Of a stretch of 64,000 nt of DNA, positions 33,748-43,230 are shown piece after piece; within the stretch, counting starts at the first letter, position 1, and each line of letters begins with the position of its first letter. The position numbers and the translations under genes are program-made. Location: contig CAJTSB010000012.1 of NCBI GenBank assembly GCA_910578825.1, positions 15,922 to 79,921 on the forward strand. Reading direction: 5' to 3'. This DNA is from an uncultured Lachnospiraceae bacterium. Lineage in GTDB: Bacteria > Bacillota > Clostridia > Lachnospirales > Lachnospiraceae. Under the pieces are notes generated by a model. It was not told the origin of the DNA and did not search any database. It worked only from the letters and a program-made list of their open reading frames with translations.

Positions 33748-34298
33748 AGCTTCTCACCAAATTCCTTTTGCAATTTCCGGATTCCTCTGTGATAACGCGC
33801 CATCACTGTTCCCAACGGCATATCAAGCAGTTTCGCAATTTCCCTGTGTTTCAGACCAGCGATATCATGCATAATGATCATATTTCTGTCTTCTGTTGAA
33901 AGATACTCAAACATCTTCTCCAAGACAAGCCGATTCTCTACATGGGACATATCCTCAAATCCCATCCTGCCTTCCATGTCTTCGAACCTTTCCTCTGTTT
34001 CCTTATTTTTGCGGCATTTCATCAGAAAAAGGTTCTTCGCAATCTTCATCATCCATGCCATGGGATTTCCCTGTTCCCGGTACAGATGGCAATTCTTATA
34101 GACCTGGATGTAAGTATCCTGCAGCAAATCCTGTGCGTCTTCCTGATTCAGAGTATGTGAGAGAAGAAATGCATAAAGCGGTTTATATGTAATATCATAT
34201 AATTCCTGAAATGCATCCTGCTCACCCTGCTGGATACGTACAAAAATACTGGCGTCAATATAAACTTTTCGTTTGGAGTTTCGAGCATCTTCCTGCAT
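33744..34298 (-). CDS. ECF-type RNA polymerase sigma factor
   Basis: A 184-residue sigma factor. Region 2: AFQELYDITYKPLYAFLLSHTLNQEDAQDLLQDTYIQVYKN, then NPMAWMMKIAKNLF; region 4: LSTEDRNMIIMHDIAGLKHREIAKLLDMPLGTVMARYHRGIRKLQ. The ATG at 34298 has AGAGG 8 bases upstream; the GTG/ATG codons at 34325/34322 have none. It is coupled to the RsgI-like gene downstream. A mini-ORF with a much stronger ribosome site lies in its leader (34363-34377). Confidence 0.88.
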   Translation of the reverse strand: MQEDARNSKRKVYIDASIFVRIQQGEQDAFQELYDITYKPLYAFLLSHTLNQEDAQDLLQDTYIQVYKNCHLYREQGNPMAWMMKIAKNLFLMKCRKNKETEERFEDMEGRMGFEDMSHVENRLVLEKMFEYLSTEDRNMIIMHDIAGLKHREIAKLLDMPLGTVMARYHRGIRKLQKEFGEKL

Positions 34299-34362
34299 GG
34301 AAATACCTCTTTCAGTTCTCATCACTCACATAAGAACGTGTACAAAATCTGCTGTAATATAC

Positions 34363-34377
34363 CTATCCATTTTCCAT
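34363..34377 (-). CDS. Possible leader mini-ORF upstream of the ECF sigma gene
   Basis: ATG-GAA-AAT-GGA-TAG follows AAGGAGGTG by 6 bases, the best ribosome site in the neighbourhood. A second ATG at 34370 opens a 14-codon frame MDRYITADFVHVLM that ends in TGA at 34326, in frame with and directly before the sigma gene region. Translation here could control access to the sigma start. It may also be a relic of a longer gene. Confidence 0.35.
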   Translation of the reverse strand: MENG

Positions 34378-34489
34378 AAAAAGCACCTCCTTGTATTATC
34401 TGATATTAGGATAATGCAAAGGACGTACTTTTTATTGCATGAAATTTAAAATATTCTATTTTTGATTATACTTTGTGTTCGCTCTGCTG

Positions 34490-36355
34490 TCAATTTTTAT
34501 CAACAGAGATTAATTTCAAATCTTCGATCTGCTCCTGAATGGATTTTCCGATATCCGTGTCACGAACCCGGATTCTCTTTTCTTCCGTCTCAAAAATATC
34601 TGTACTGGACTCAATATCTTTGTTCTCTTCCAAAACCTTGCGAATGCTCTCAAACGGTTTGTGCGCATTCAGACGCATTCCATGAGAATTATAAATCAAC
34701 GTATAACCCGCAATTCCGGTCTCCTTGTGATAAGCCTTGCAAAATCCGCCGTCTATGATAATCAGTTTTCCATTTGCACGCACCGGAACCTCGCCTTTGT
34801 TTACCTTCACCGGTGTATGGCCGTTGATAATATGGGACATCGGTGAAAACAGTCCAAACTCGCGCAGAATCATGTTGCAGATATATTCTTTATTATAATG
34901 CTCATAATACGGATTCCTCTTCTCAATCTTTATCTCCTCGTCGTCAAGGTATGTCCGCTCAAAGGTCTTAATTTTTCTTCCTGAAAGCGGAGAATTCTGT
35001 CCCGCCCACAAATACCACATGAAATCCTGCTCCGCATCTGAAGCACAAGACATACACACCCTGCGCACAACCTCATCCGCATAATCCAGGTATTCCTTTC
35101 CCTTGTATACCTTGTCACCGATCCGAATGCCCTCAAAATTCCCTTCTTCATCAAGGGGGATACAACCGTGATACAATAAATTACCATTAAACCGACAATA
35201 CATGCCGCCCTTCTCGCAAAGAAACTGGATATGACGATGCAGCCTGCCGCTGTTCAAAAACGACTGGCATAAATCAGACAAAACCTCCTGCTCTTCCTCG
35301 GTCAACCGGTAAGGGTCTTCTCTGTCCACGGTCGGAAAATCCTTACGTCCGAGCGCATACTCCCTGCCATTAATGGTAATCGTTCCTTTGTCGTAATCAA
35401 TTTTTTCCAACATCCTCCGGTCATTCATCTGGTATTCCGGACGACGCTCTATCAGCTGCCCTTCCAGTTTAAAGAGGATCACCGATATGGCGTGCTGCGC
35501 AGCCTCCATGACGTCCTCGTCCCCATACTGTCTGCCGGCAAATACCACCAGCGTCCGCAGACTGATACCATATCCGCTCTCTAATACCTGAATATTGTGA
35601 TAGCGTATGTTGTTCCTGACCGCTGTCGCTACACACGCCGGGACGCCTGCTGCCGCGCCCATCCACAGAATATCGTGGTTTCCCCACTGAATATCCAGAG
35701 AGTGATACTGCATGAGCAAATCCATAATTTTCTCAGGATGGGCACCCCTGTCGTATATATCCCCCACGATGTGAAGATGGTCTACGGCAAGGCGTTTAAT
35801 CAGCTCCGCCAGCGCAATGATAAACTCATCTGCAATTCGGATATGAATGATGGTGTCAATAATCTGCCTGTGGTATTCTATCTGGTTATCATCCGCATCC
35901 ACCTGCATATGCAGCAATTCGTCAATGATATAGGCAAATTCCTCCGGCATCGCTTTGCGGACCTTCGAGCGGGTATACTTGGAAGAAACATCCTTAGCCG
36001 CCAGAATCAGATACCGCAAATTTACGCGATACCAGTCTTCCACAAGAACTCCCTGTACTTTGAGGGCGTTGAGTTTCTCCGCCGGATAATAGATCAATGT
36101 ACAGAGCTCGCACCGCTCCTGTGGACTCAACTGCTCCGCAAAAATACGCTCTACTTTCTCTTTGATAACGCCGGAGCAGTTGTTGATGATATGGCAAAAA
36201 GCCTCATACTCTCCATGGAGATCACTCATAAAATGCTCTGTCCCTTTGGGCAGATTTAATATGGCGCTGAGATTAATAATTTCCCGACATGCCGCCTCCC
36301 TCGTAGGGTATTCCTTTGCCAGAAGTTTCAGATATTTTTCTTTGTCTCTCTCCAT
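34490..36355 (-). CDS. fbp: Class III fructose-1,6-bisphosphatase
   Basis: A 621-residue enzyme of the Firmicutes-specific FBPase class III (metallophosphatase fold) that converts fructose 1,6-bisphosphate to fructose 6-phosphate in gluconeogenesis. Seen: metal-site motifs FMSDLHGEYEAF, HIVGDIYDRGAHPEKIMDLL, WGNHDILWMGAAAG, and IINGHTPVKVNKGE with GGFCKAYH. I chose the ATG at 36355 because GGAGG sits 5-6 bases before it; the ATG at 36367 overlaps that site. Length fits the family (about 640). Confidence 0.94.
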   Translation of the reverse strand: MERDKEKYLKLLAKEYPTREAACREIINLSAILNLPKGTEHFMSDLHGEYEAFCHIINNCSGVIKEKVERIFAEQLSPQERCELCTLIYYPAEKLNALKVQGVLVEDWYRVNLRYLILAAKDVSSKYTRSKVRKAMPEEFAYIIDELLHMQVDADDNQIEYHRQIIDTIIHIRIADEFIIALAELIKRLAVDHLHIVGDIYDRGAHPEKIMDLLMQYHSLDIQWGNHDILWMGAAAGVPACVATAVRNNIRYHNIQVLESGYGISLRTLVVFAGRQYGDEDVMEAAQHAISVILFKLEGQLIERRPEYQMNDRRMLEKIDYDKGTITINGREYALGRKDFPTVDREDPYRLTEEEQEVLSDLCQSFLNSGRLHRHIQFLCEKGGMYCRFNGNLLYHGCIPLDEEGNFEGIRIGDKVYKGKEYLDYADEVVRRVCMSCASDAEQDFMWYLWAGQNSPLSGRKIKTFERTYLDDEEIKIEKRNPYYEHYNKEYICNMILREFGLFSPMSHIINGHTPVKVNKGEVPVRANGKLIIIDGGFCKAYHKETGIAGYTLIYNSHGMRLNAHKPFESIRKVLEENKDIESSTDIFETEEKRIRVRDTDIGKSIQEQIEDLKLISVDKN

Positions 36356-36444
36356 GTTTTCCTCCATTCCATATTGATCCTGACTCTGAGATCATAGACT
36401 GCTTCGAAAACATTGTCTGCGAATGCCAGATTTGTCAACCATTA

Positions 36445-38040
36445 TTATTTCTGATTTGCCGGCTCGATATTGATGCTCTTACCCTTAATCTTGGAATGAG
36501 ACATCGCCCGCAATACTTCTTTGCCGTACTCACTGGGCACTTCCACAAACGTAAATTTGTCAAACATATCAATCGTACCCACCAGATCACCGGAAATTCC
36601 GCTTTCCCCGGCAATCGCTCCCAGGATATCTCCCGGCTTGATATGCTGTTTCTTGCCAATGTTGATAAACAGACGCACCATGCCGTCCTCCGCTCCGGTA
36701 TCGCCAAACTCAAAATTCTCCATAGCGGCTTTCTCGCTCTCCTCTTTACCGCGCAGAGCAAGCTTCAAAAATGCTGCGGCAATATCCATGGCGGTGTAAT
36801 CCGATTCATTGATCTGCTGCTCGATCATGTTGACCATTGTCCTAAGGTCTTCTTCCTCAATCACCATTCCAACCTGATCCATGATTTTTTCCAGCCTTAC
36901 CTGCTCCACATCCTGCATACTGGGAATTTTCTGAGCGAGAATCTTCGTCTTACAATAACGTTGGATATCCTTTAATTTGTAGACTTCTTTTCCTTTTACA
37001 AAGGTAAAGGAACGTCCCGTCCTGCCGGCACGTCCCGTCCTGCCAATCCGGTGTACATAGTATTCATCGTCCTGAGGCAAATCAAAATTAAATACCGCCT
37101 CTACATCATCCACATCAATTCCGCGCGCTGCGACATCCGTAGCCACAAGAATTTCCGCTTTGCCATTGCGGAACCGATTCATGACACGGTCACGCTGCGA
37201 CTGTTTCATATCCCCGTGAAGCCCTTCTGCAAAATATCCGCGTCCCTGCAAAGCGCTTGTCAGCTCATCTACCATTCGTTTTGTATTGCAGAATACTAAA
37301 GACAGCTTGGGATCATAGACGTCCAGAAGACGACTTAGAACCTCAACCTTATCTTTGCGCTTGACATCATAATAATACTGCTCGATATTAGGTACCGTCA
37401 GCTCTTTCTTTACCACCTTAATCGTGACTGCATCCTTCTGATATTTTCTGGTAATCTCCAAAATCGGTTTGGGCATGGTTGCAGAAAATAACATGGTCTG
37501 CCGCTCCTGCGGAATATACTCCAATACCGTCTCGATATCCTCCCGAAATCCCATATTGAGCATTTCGTCCGCCTCATCCAGAACAATCGTATTAACCTCA
37601 TCACATTTAATCGTCCGCCTTCTTAAATGGTCCATCACACGTCCTGGCGTGCCGATGATAATCTGTGCCCCGCCTTTCAGGGAACGAATCTGTTTTACAA
37701 TATCCTGCCCGCCATAAACCGGAAGAACTTTTACGCCATGCATATATTTTGCAAGCATACGAACTTCCTCTGCTACCTGGATCGCAAGCTCCCTGGTAGG
37801 ACAGAGTACAATCGCCTGCGTCCGCTTGTTGTGCGGGTCTGCTTTCATCAAAAGCGGAATTCCAAACGCCGCTGTCTTTCCAGTACCTGTCTGCGCCTGT
37901 CCAATCATATCTCCACCACCCATTGCAACCGGAATTGCCTTACTCTGGATTGGCGTTGCCTCTTCAAATCCCATCTCACGAATTGCGCGCAGAATTTTCG
38001 AGTCCAAATCTAACTCATCAAATCTTACTGTTTCCATTTT
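36445..38040 (-). CDS. DEAD-box RNA helicase (CsdA/DeaD-like)
   Basis: A 531-residue ATP-dependent RNA helicase. Motifs in order: Q-motif FEEATPIQSKAIP, AQTGTGKTAAFGIP, PTRELAIQ, GTPGRVMDH, VLDEADEML, SATMP, LVFCNTKRMVDEL, ATDVAARGIDVDDV, HRIGRTGRAGRTG. The C-terminal part (about 445-525) has VRLFINIGKKQHIKPGDILGAIAGESGI, a DbpA-type RNA-binding domain. It probably helps ribosome assembly or cold adaptation. AAAGGA precedes the start. Confidence 0.92.
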   Translation of the reverse strand, partial: KMETVRFDELDLDSKILRAIREMGFEEATPIQSKAIPVAMGGGDMIGQAQTGTGKTAAFGIPLLMKADPHNKRTQAIVLCPTRELAIQVAEEVRMLAKYMHGVKVLPVYGGQDIVKQIRSLKGGAQIIIGTPGRVMDHLRRRTIKCDEVNTIVLDEADEMLNMGFREDIETVLEYIPQERQTMLFSATMPKPILEITRKYQKDAVTIKVVKKELTVPNIEQYYYDVKRKDKVEVLSRLLDVYDPKLSLVFCNTKRMVDELTSALQGRGYFAEGLHGDMKQSQRDRVMNRFRNGKAEILVATDVAARGIDVDDVEAVFNFDLPQDDEYYVHRIGRTGRAGRTGRSFTFVKGKEVYKLKDIQRYCKTKILAQKIPSMQDVEQVRLEKIMDQVGMVIEEEDLRTMVNMIEQQINESDYTAMDIAAAFLKLALRGKEESEKAAMENFEFGDTGAEDGMVRLFINIGKKQHIKPGDILGAIAGESGISGDLVGTIDMFDKFTFVEVPSEYGKEVLRAMSHSKIKGKSINIEPANQK

Positions 38041-38137
38041 ATTCCTTTCTCTGCCTGTTTTAAGCCTGTCGCTAATCATATCAGAGAATACCCCAAAAGT
38101 CAATGAAAAGCGGAAAAACAGGCATTTGATATTTTAC

Positions 38138-38166
38138 TTGACTTTCTTTTCTAAGTGTTGTAGTAT
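38138..38166 (+). promoter_or_regulatory. Promoter of the hemolysin III gene
   Basis: TTGACT at 38138-38143 and TAGTAT at 38161-38166 with a 17-base spacer. Confidence 0.65.
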
Positions 38167-38182
38167 CTATTTATAAATTATA

Positions 38183-38220
38183 TAGTTTTCAAAACTACAT
38201 AAAATAATTTTCAAAACTTT
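38183..38220. promoter_or_regulatory. Twin palindromes downstream of the hemolysin III promoter, candidate operator
   Basis: TAGTTTTCAAAACTA (38183-38197) is a perfect 7-1-7 palindrome; its core TTTTCAAAAC recurs at 38208-38217, exactly 22 bp further. Two dyads two helical turns apart just after the start site are typical of a cooperative repressor of the MarR kind. No regulator gene is adjacent. Confidence 0.5.
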
Positions 38221-38275
38221 GCACATAATTAATAGTGAAAAGATTACACAATTATAAAAGAAGGAGATGTTTAAT

Positions 38276-38941
38276 ATGAAATTTAAGCTAAAAGACCCCG
38301 GAAGTTCCATCACACATTTCATTGGCATGTTGATGGCAGTGTTTGCAGCTACTCCGCTTTTAATCCGTGCCTCCCTGAATCCGGATCAAATTCATGTGAT
38401 TTCGCTCGCGGTCTTCATACTTAGTATGATTCTTCTGTACGGCGCCAGCGCAACTTACCATGCACTGGATCTTTCTGAAAAAACCAACCGCATCCTGCGC
38501 AAACTGGATCATATGATGATTTTCATTCTGATTGCCGGAACTTACACCCCGGTTTGTCTGATTGTATTGAACGGAAACGTCGGCTATACGCTGCTTGCCC
38601 TCGTATGGGGAATCGCACTTGTCGGAATCCTTGTGAAAGCATTCTGGATTACCTGTCCAAAATGGTTTTCATCTTTATTATATATTGCAATGGGCTGGGT
38701 ATGCGTACTCGCCTTCACGCAGATTATGAATTCTTTGCCAGCCCAGGCCTTTCATTGGCTGCTTGCGGGAGGAATCATCTATACCATCGGCGGCGTAATT
38801 TATGCGCTGAAACTGCCAATATTTAACTCCAAACACAAAAATTTTGGCTCACATGAAATTTTTCATCTGTTCGTGATGGGCGGCAGTGTCTGCCATTTCA
38901 TTATGATGTACTGTTTTGTGGCAAATATGCCAATTTTATAA
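38276..38941 (+). CDS. Hemolysin III/TrhA family membrane protein
   Basis: A 221-residue protein with seven transmembrane helices of the PAQR/hemolysin III family. Conserved polar residues are present: the Ser-His pair in SSITHFIGMLMAV, GASATYHALDL, LDHMMIFILIAGTYTP and SHEIFHLFVMGGSVCHF, which together form the metal site. Bacterial members affect membrane fluidity homeostasis; haemolysin activity is doubtful. I chose the ATG at 38276, 9 bases after GGAG. It has its own promoter, twin palindromes and terminator. Confidence 0.9.
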   Translation: MKFKLKDPGSSITHFIGMLMAVFAATPLLIRASLNPDQIHVISLAVFILSMILLYGASATYHALDLSEKTNRILRKLDHMMIFILIAGTYTPVCLIVLNGNVGYTLLALVWGIALVGILVKAFWITCPKWFSSLLYIAMGWVCVLAFTQIMNSLPAQAFHWLLAGGIIYTIGGVIYALKLPIFNSKHKNFGSHEIFHLFVMGGSVCHFIMMYCFVANMPIL

Positions 38942-38981
38942 TTGATTGTCATAATACAAATTTATAATCTCTTATCATCTA

Positions 38982-39033
38982 AAGAAGACATTCCCTCCTG
39001 TCACAGATGTGACTTGGGGAATGCCTTCTTTTT
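38982..39033 (+). terminator. Terminator of the hemolysin III gene
   Basis: A long stem (AAGAAG and CATTCCC pairing with GGGAATG and CTTCTT, interrupted by small bulges) capped by a GTCAC/GTGAC helix, followed by TTTTT. Confidence 0.85.
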
Positions 39034-39072
39034 GTACGGATGATATGATCCGTGTTGCTTTATCTTCTTATC

Positions 39073-42000
39073 CTACTTCACCGTTATCTTGATTTTTGCT
39101 TTCTTATTATTAAATGTTTTTACGGTGATTACTGCTTTACCTTTCTTCAATGCCTTTATCTTTCCTGCAGAAGATACCGATACAACCTTCTTCTTACTGG
39201 AGGTATAGGTAATCTTATTGCTTGCCGTATTCTTAGGCAGTTTCACATTGATCTTGAAAGTTTTGCCCTTCTTTAAGGTCTTGCTTTTGGCATTGAGGCT
39301 GATTTTCTTCGGCGCTTTTTTTACGGTAATGTTGCATTTCTTCGTCACACCGTCCGCTGTTGCCGTAATCGTCGCCTTTCCGGTCTTCTTTGCCGTTACC
39401 ACGCCCCCGGTTCTGGATACGGACGCCACAGCCGGCTTGTTGGAAGTAAAGGTTACCGCCCGTTTGGTCGCATTATTCGGGAAAACCTTTGCTTTCAATG
39501 TAAATTTCTCTTTTACACCCATCGTCAGGCTCTTCTTATTCAAATCTACCTTCGTCACCCTAATCGAAGGCGCTGGCGGATTAACCGCAGCTTTTATTAC
39601 CGTCACTTTACAGGTCGTCTGGCAGCCATTGGAGGTCGTCGCCGTAATCGTCGCCGTTCCCAGTGCCTTTGCCGTCACCATTCCACTCTGGTTAACGGTT
39701 GCAACGCCTGTATTATCTGAACTCCATACAATGCTCGTGTCCGGCGCGCCAGCCGTCACAGTTGCCTTTATGGTCTCACTCTTTCCGGGCGTAAGGCTGA
39801 GGCTGCTCTTGTTCAGGTCTGCCTTCCACATATAAACGGTAGACACGCCTTCATGTGTCGGTGAAATCACCATCTTGCCCTCTCCGTTAAACAAAATCTC
39901 ATCAATACAGGTTTCACGGTGTACCCCGAAAGCATCCGTAAAGATATTCAGCGGCGTATAGAACCTGTGGTATGCCATGAAGTATCTGTCTTTTCCGTAC
40001 GCATCCTTGATTTGGAGCACGGACTGGTGACCGGAGCCGAGAATCCCAAGGCTCTCGTTCTTACTTAACATATTTGTCCGTTCAAGCGCCACACTGACAG
40101 TTCCGTCTTCCTGAATCAGCGTGTCGCTGATGCCATAATTTACATGGTAATTCGGGCTGTTAGCGTCGTCACAGGTCCAGGTCCAATGGTACTTGCCATT
40201 CGCCTTTGTCACGATCACGGATTCTCGGAAGTCCGTAAGACCATCAATCTGTTTTAACGTACCCTCTTTGATACTTACCATATCGTCATTCAATTCCGCT
40301 ATTGCCCCGCTTCCGTTACCAAACAGGATGTAGGATTTCCCATCATCATCCGTAAAGATGGAGGGGTCAATCGCCTGCCCCATACTTACGCCGGCTGCTT
40401 TACACATCTCTACGGTCATAAGCGGCTGTTCCTCTGCCACATAAGGTCCCGCAGGATGATCTGCAACAGCAACGCCAATACATGACGCTCCTCCGGTTTT
40501 CTTGCCGCAGTAGTAGAAATAATACTTATCATTTTTCTTCTCTATCGTAGGCGCCCACGCGCTTCCTTCTACCGCCCAGGGAGAAGTCGCAATCTCTACG
40601 CCCTTGTCGTTGACTCCCGGATTGACATTTTTCAGCTCCAGAATGATGCCCTCATCCTCCCAGTTCACCATGTCCGGGGAAGAGAATGCATGGAACTTTG
40701 TTCCGCTCCAGCCAGGATAACCGTCTGTCGTCGGATAAATCCAGAACCTTCCGTCAAAATAGTCGATATCCGGATCCGCATACTGTCCGGGCAATACCGG
40801 ATTATTGCCGTACTGCGGTGTTTTTATCGTATAGAAATCCGTTTTGCCGTCATACGTTATCTCCACTTCCGCATCCTGACGCAAATCCAGCGTAACCGTT
40901 CCATCGCACAGCTCACCATTGACCAGTATCTCACTGCCTGTCTTTACCGGATACAGGGTAACCGGAACCTCACTTAAATCCGCTCCCTTGCGCACATAGG
41001 AAGTCACTTCCCGCTTGTTCGTATCAACGTTGGAAAAAATTGCAGTATGGTCGTCCGTTCCTCTTAAATCGGTCGGATTCTCCGGTATGCTGCCAACTAC
41101 CGCGCGCTCCAGCAACGGTGTATATGCCGCTCTCAAAATACGTTCTTCCTCTGCTGCGGAAAGACGCATCACCGTTCCATGACGGAACCTTTTTTCAAAG
41201 GTTGCATTTGCTGCCGTAAATTCACCGCTCGCCAGATCATCTGTCACAAACGCTTTATATCCGCCGTCATCACCCATAGCGCACCATCTTCCATCTGGAA
41301 GCTGGTACACCGTATAGCCTTCTGTCTTCACAAATCCTGCTGCGGAACTTCCGCTCCTTGTCACCAGACGTTTCCAGGAGCCGTTCGGCTTACTCTCATT
41401 TTCATCAATCCTGACATCGAGAACGTCTTCCGTATCCAGGGTATCGCTGACGTCTATTACCGTGTTCCAGTCCGAAGTAGAGAAACGATAGTATCTTCCA
41501 TCATCTCCTACGACAATCGTACTGTCTATGATATTTACTTCCTCACCAGTAGCCGCATCCTCGCTGAGCCATACATGCGGCTCTGAAAATGACTTAAAAT
41601 CCCTCGTGCGGCATACATAGACACGAAGTGCATTATCTTCCGTATCCTTCTGCGTATAATCCCTGGCCGACCAGTACACCACATAGTCTCCGTTTACCTC
41701 GTCATACATTGCCTCCGGCGCCCAGATACAGCCTGCCGTATCAAGACCGGCATAAACAAGGCGCGGCTCGCTCCATTTTACCAGATCTGTGGATTCCCAG
41801 ACCACCAGATTCTTACTTGCGCTATACTGATTCCAGCCGCTTCCTCCAGCGCCGCCTCCTTCTGCATGAAGATCCGTACCAAGAATCCAGTAACGGTCTC
41901 CTTCTGCGGAACGGATGATATGCGGGTCGCGGACACCGAGGTCACTGCCCTCTGCATCATTGACAAGAATTGGATTCGGTTTACCGTCCACCTTATTGAT

Positions 42001-43230
42001 ATGGTCCCATGTCAAGCCATCTTCGCTATATCCAAAGAAAATCTTCTCATAACCATCATGCGCATCAAAATTTGTCCACAGATAGCCTTTGCTGTAATCG
42101 GTATCCAGATTTGCATCCTTCGGCCGTACCGTGACGTCAAATGTTTTTGTCTTTGTCTCATTGGTATAAGCCGACTTCAGCGTTGCCGTCAGCGTAACTT
42201 TTACCGGCGCTTTTCCGGCCTCCGGGCGAGTAACGACACCACCCTGATAGAGGCTGTCTGCCGCTGCCGTATCCGTGACAACTGCCGGATTGGAAGATTT
42301 CCATGTAATCGTAGATTTGTATCTTCCCGTCTTAATCAGCGCCAGGTTCCCACGGACATCATCGCTATTTAAAATTTCCAGATCATCATAGTCCTTCTGC
42401 AACGCATTTTTACGGGTTTCCTCCTCCTCCAGCTGTTCCTCATACTCAGCAATTTCCTTCAAAGTTTCCGTAAACTCCTCATACTGCGCAGTAATATCCG
42501 CATCTGACAATGTGCCGTCATATATCCGGTAATTATCAATCAGTCCCTTGTAATATTCCCCGCTGTTCCAGTTTCCTTTTCCAACCTGAAGAATACCTCC
42601 GGTACTTCCAAGGATGTCACTGAGCTTGTAGGCACTCTTACTCTCACCTGCAGATTCCCCGTTGACATAAAGTTTCGTGTCTGTCTCCGTGACAACAAGA
42701 TCCACATGGAACCAGCCATCCAACACAGATTTTTCTTTATCCGATATATTATTATCTGGTCTTCCGCTTGTATTATTATAACGCTCTACAAGCAATTCAG
42801 ACACCTTGTGCAAAATTGCCAGATAATGTTCCTTCTCATGCGTCTGCTTATCTGCATTGGGCGCTGCAAAGAACGTCCAGCCCGTATTGTTTCTATCCGG
42901 TTTCAAATCATATGATACCGTAATATTTTCCTTCCCCTTTAAGATACTTCCGCCATCCTTTGCCATAATGTTGATAAAACTGTTTCTTCCATCCAGATAC
43001 AGCGCACGGTTCGTCCCATACTTCACCTTTGTCTGGCACGCTCCCTTTGCTTCCGCCTGCGCACTGCCGCCGTCATAAAAGCCGTTTACTGCATCCGCGT
43101 CAAAAGAAAAATCCGCCAGTTTGTCCGGCGCCGCTGCTTCTGCAGTCAGAGAAACCGATGGCAGCGCCGATATCGCCATTGCCCCGGCAAGCAGCCATGC
43201 AAAACACTGTTGTTTCCATTTTCTTTGCAT
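39073..43230 (-). CDS. Secreted double-GH43 glycosidase with LamG and Ig-like domains
   Basis: A 1385-residue extracellular protein: signal peptide (1-33), LamG/concanavalin-like domain (about 37-243), a short charged coiled segment (about 245-280), an Ig-like segment (about 285-370), a first GH43 beta-propeller (about 383-710, GVRDPHIIRSAEGDRYWILGTDLH, IWAPEAMYDEVNGDYVVYWSA), a linker domain, and a second GH43 propeller (about 808-1127, GQYADPDIDYFDGRFWIYPTTDG, WAVEGSAWAPTIEKKNDKYYFYY). C-terminal Ig-like repeats follow (about 1130-1385), the last Lys-rich. GH43 enzymes cut arabinofuranosyl or xylosyl links; two different propellers in one chain suggest two linkages. The tail matches the GH51 protein. 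AAGGAGG precedes the ATG. Confidence 0.88.
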   Translation of the reverse strand: MQRKWKQQCFAWLLAGAMAISALPSVSLTAEAAAPDKLADFSFDADAVNGFYDGGSAQAEAKGACQTKVKYGTNRALYLDGRNSFINIMAKDGGSILKGKENITVSYDLKPDRNNTGWTFFAAPNADKQTHEKEHYLAILHKVSELLVERYNNTSGRPDNNISDKEKSVLDGWFHVDLVVTETDTKLYVNGESAGESKSAYKLSDILGSTGGILQVGKGNWNSGEYYKGLIDNYRIYDGTLSDADITAQYEEFTETLKEIAEYEEQLEEEETRKNALQKDYDDLEILNSDDVRGNLALIKTGRYKSTITWKSSNPAVVTDTAAADSLYQGGVVTRPEAGKAPVKVTLTATLKSAYTNETKTKTFDVTVRPKDANLDTDYSKGYLWTNFDAHDGYEKIFFGYSEDGLTWDHINKVDGKPNPILVNDAEGSDLGVRDPHIIRSAEGDRYWILGTDLHAEGGGAGGSGWNQYSASKNLVVWESTDLVKWSEPRLVYAGLDTAGCIWAPEAMYDEVNGDYVVYWSARDYTQKDTEDNALRVYVCRTRDFKSFSEPHVWLSEDAATGEEVNIIDSTIVVGDDGRYYRFSTSDWNTVIDVSDTLDTEDVLDVRIDENESKPNGSWKRLVTRSGSSAAGFVKTEGYTVYQLPDGRWCAMGDDGGYKAFVTDDLASGEFTAANATFEKRFRHGTVMRLSAAEEERILRAAYTPLLERAVVGSIPENPTDLRGTDDHTAIFSNVDTNKREVTSYVRKGADLSEVPVTLYPVKTGSEILVNGELCDGTVTLDLRQDAEVEITYDGKTDFYTIKTPQYGNNPVLPGQYADPDIDYFDGRFWIYPTTDGYPGWSGTKFHAFSSPDMVNWEDEGIILELKNVNPGVNDKGVEIATSPWAVEGSAWAPTIEKKNDKYYFYYCGKKTGGASCIGVAVADHPAGPYVAEEQPLMTVEMCKAAGVSMGQAIDPSIFTDDDGKSYILFGNGSGAIAELNDDMVSIKEGTLKQIDGLTDFRESVIVTKANGKYHWTWTCDDANSPNYHVNYGISDTLIQEDGTVSVALERTNMLSKNESLGILGSGHQSVLQIKDAYGKDRYFMAYHRFYTPLNIFTDAFGVHRETCIDEILFNGEGKMVISPTHEGVSTVYMWKADLNKSSLSLTPGKSETIKATVTAGAPDTSIVWSSDNTGVATVNQSGMVTAKALGTATITATTSNGCQTTCKVTVIKAAVNPPAPSIRVTKVDLNKKSLTMGVKEKFTLKAKVFPNNATKRAVTFTSNKPAVASVSRTGGVVTAKKTGKATITATADGVTKKCNITVKKAPKKISLNAKSKTLKKGKTFKINVKLPKNTASNKITYTSSKKKVVSVSSAGKIKALKKGKAVITVKTFNNKKAKIKITVK

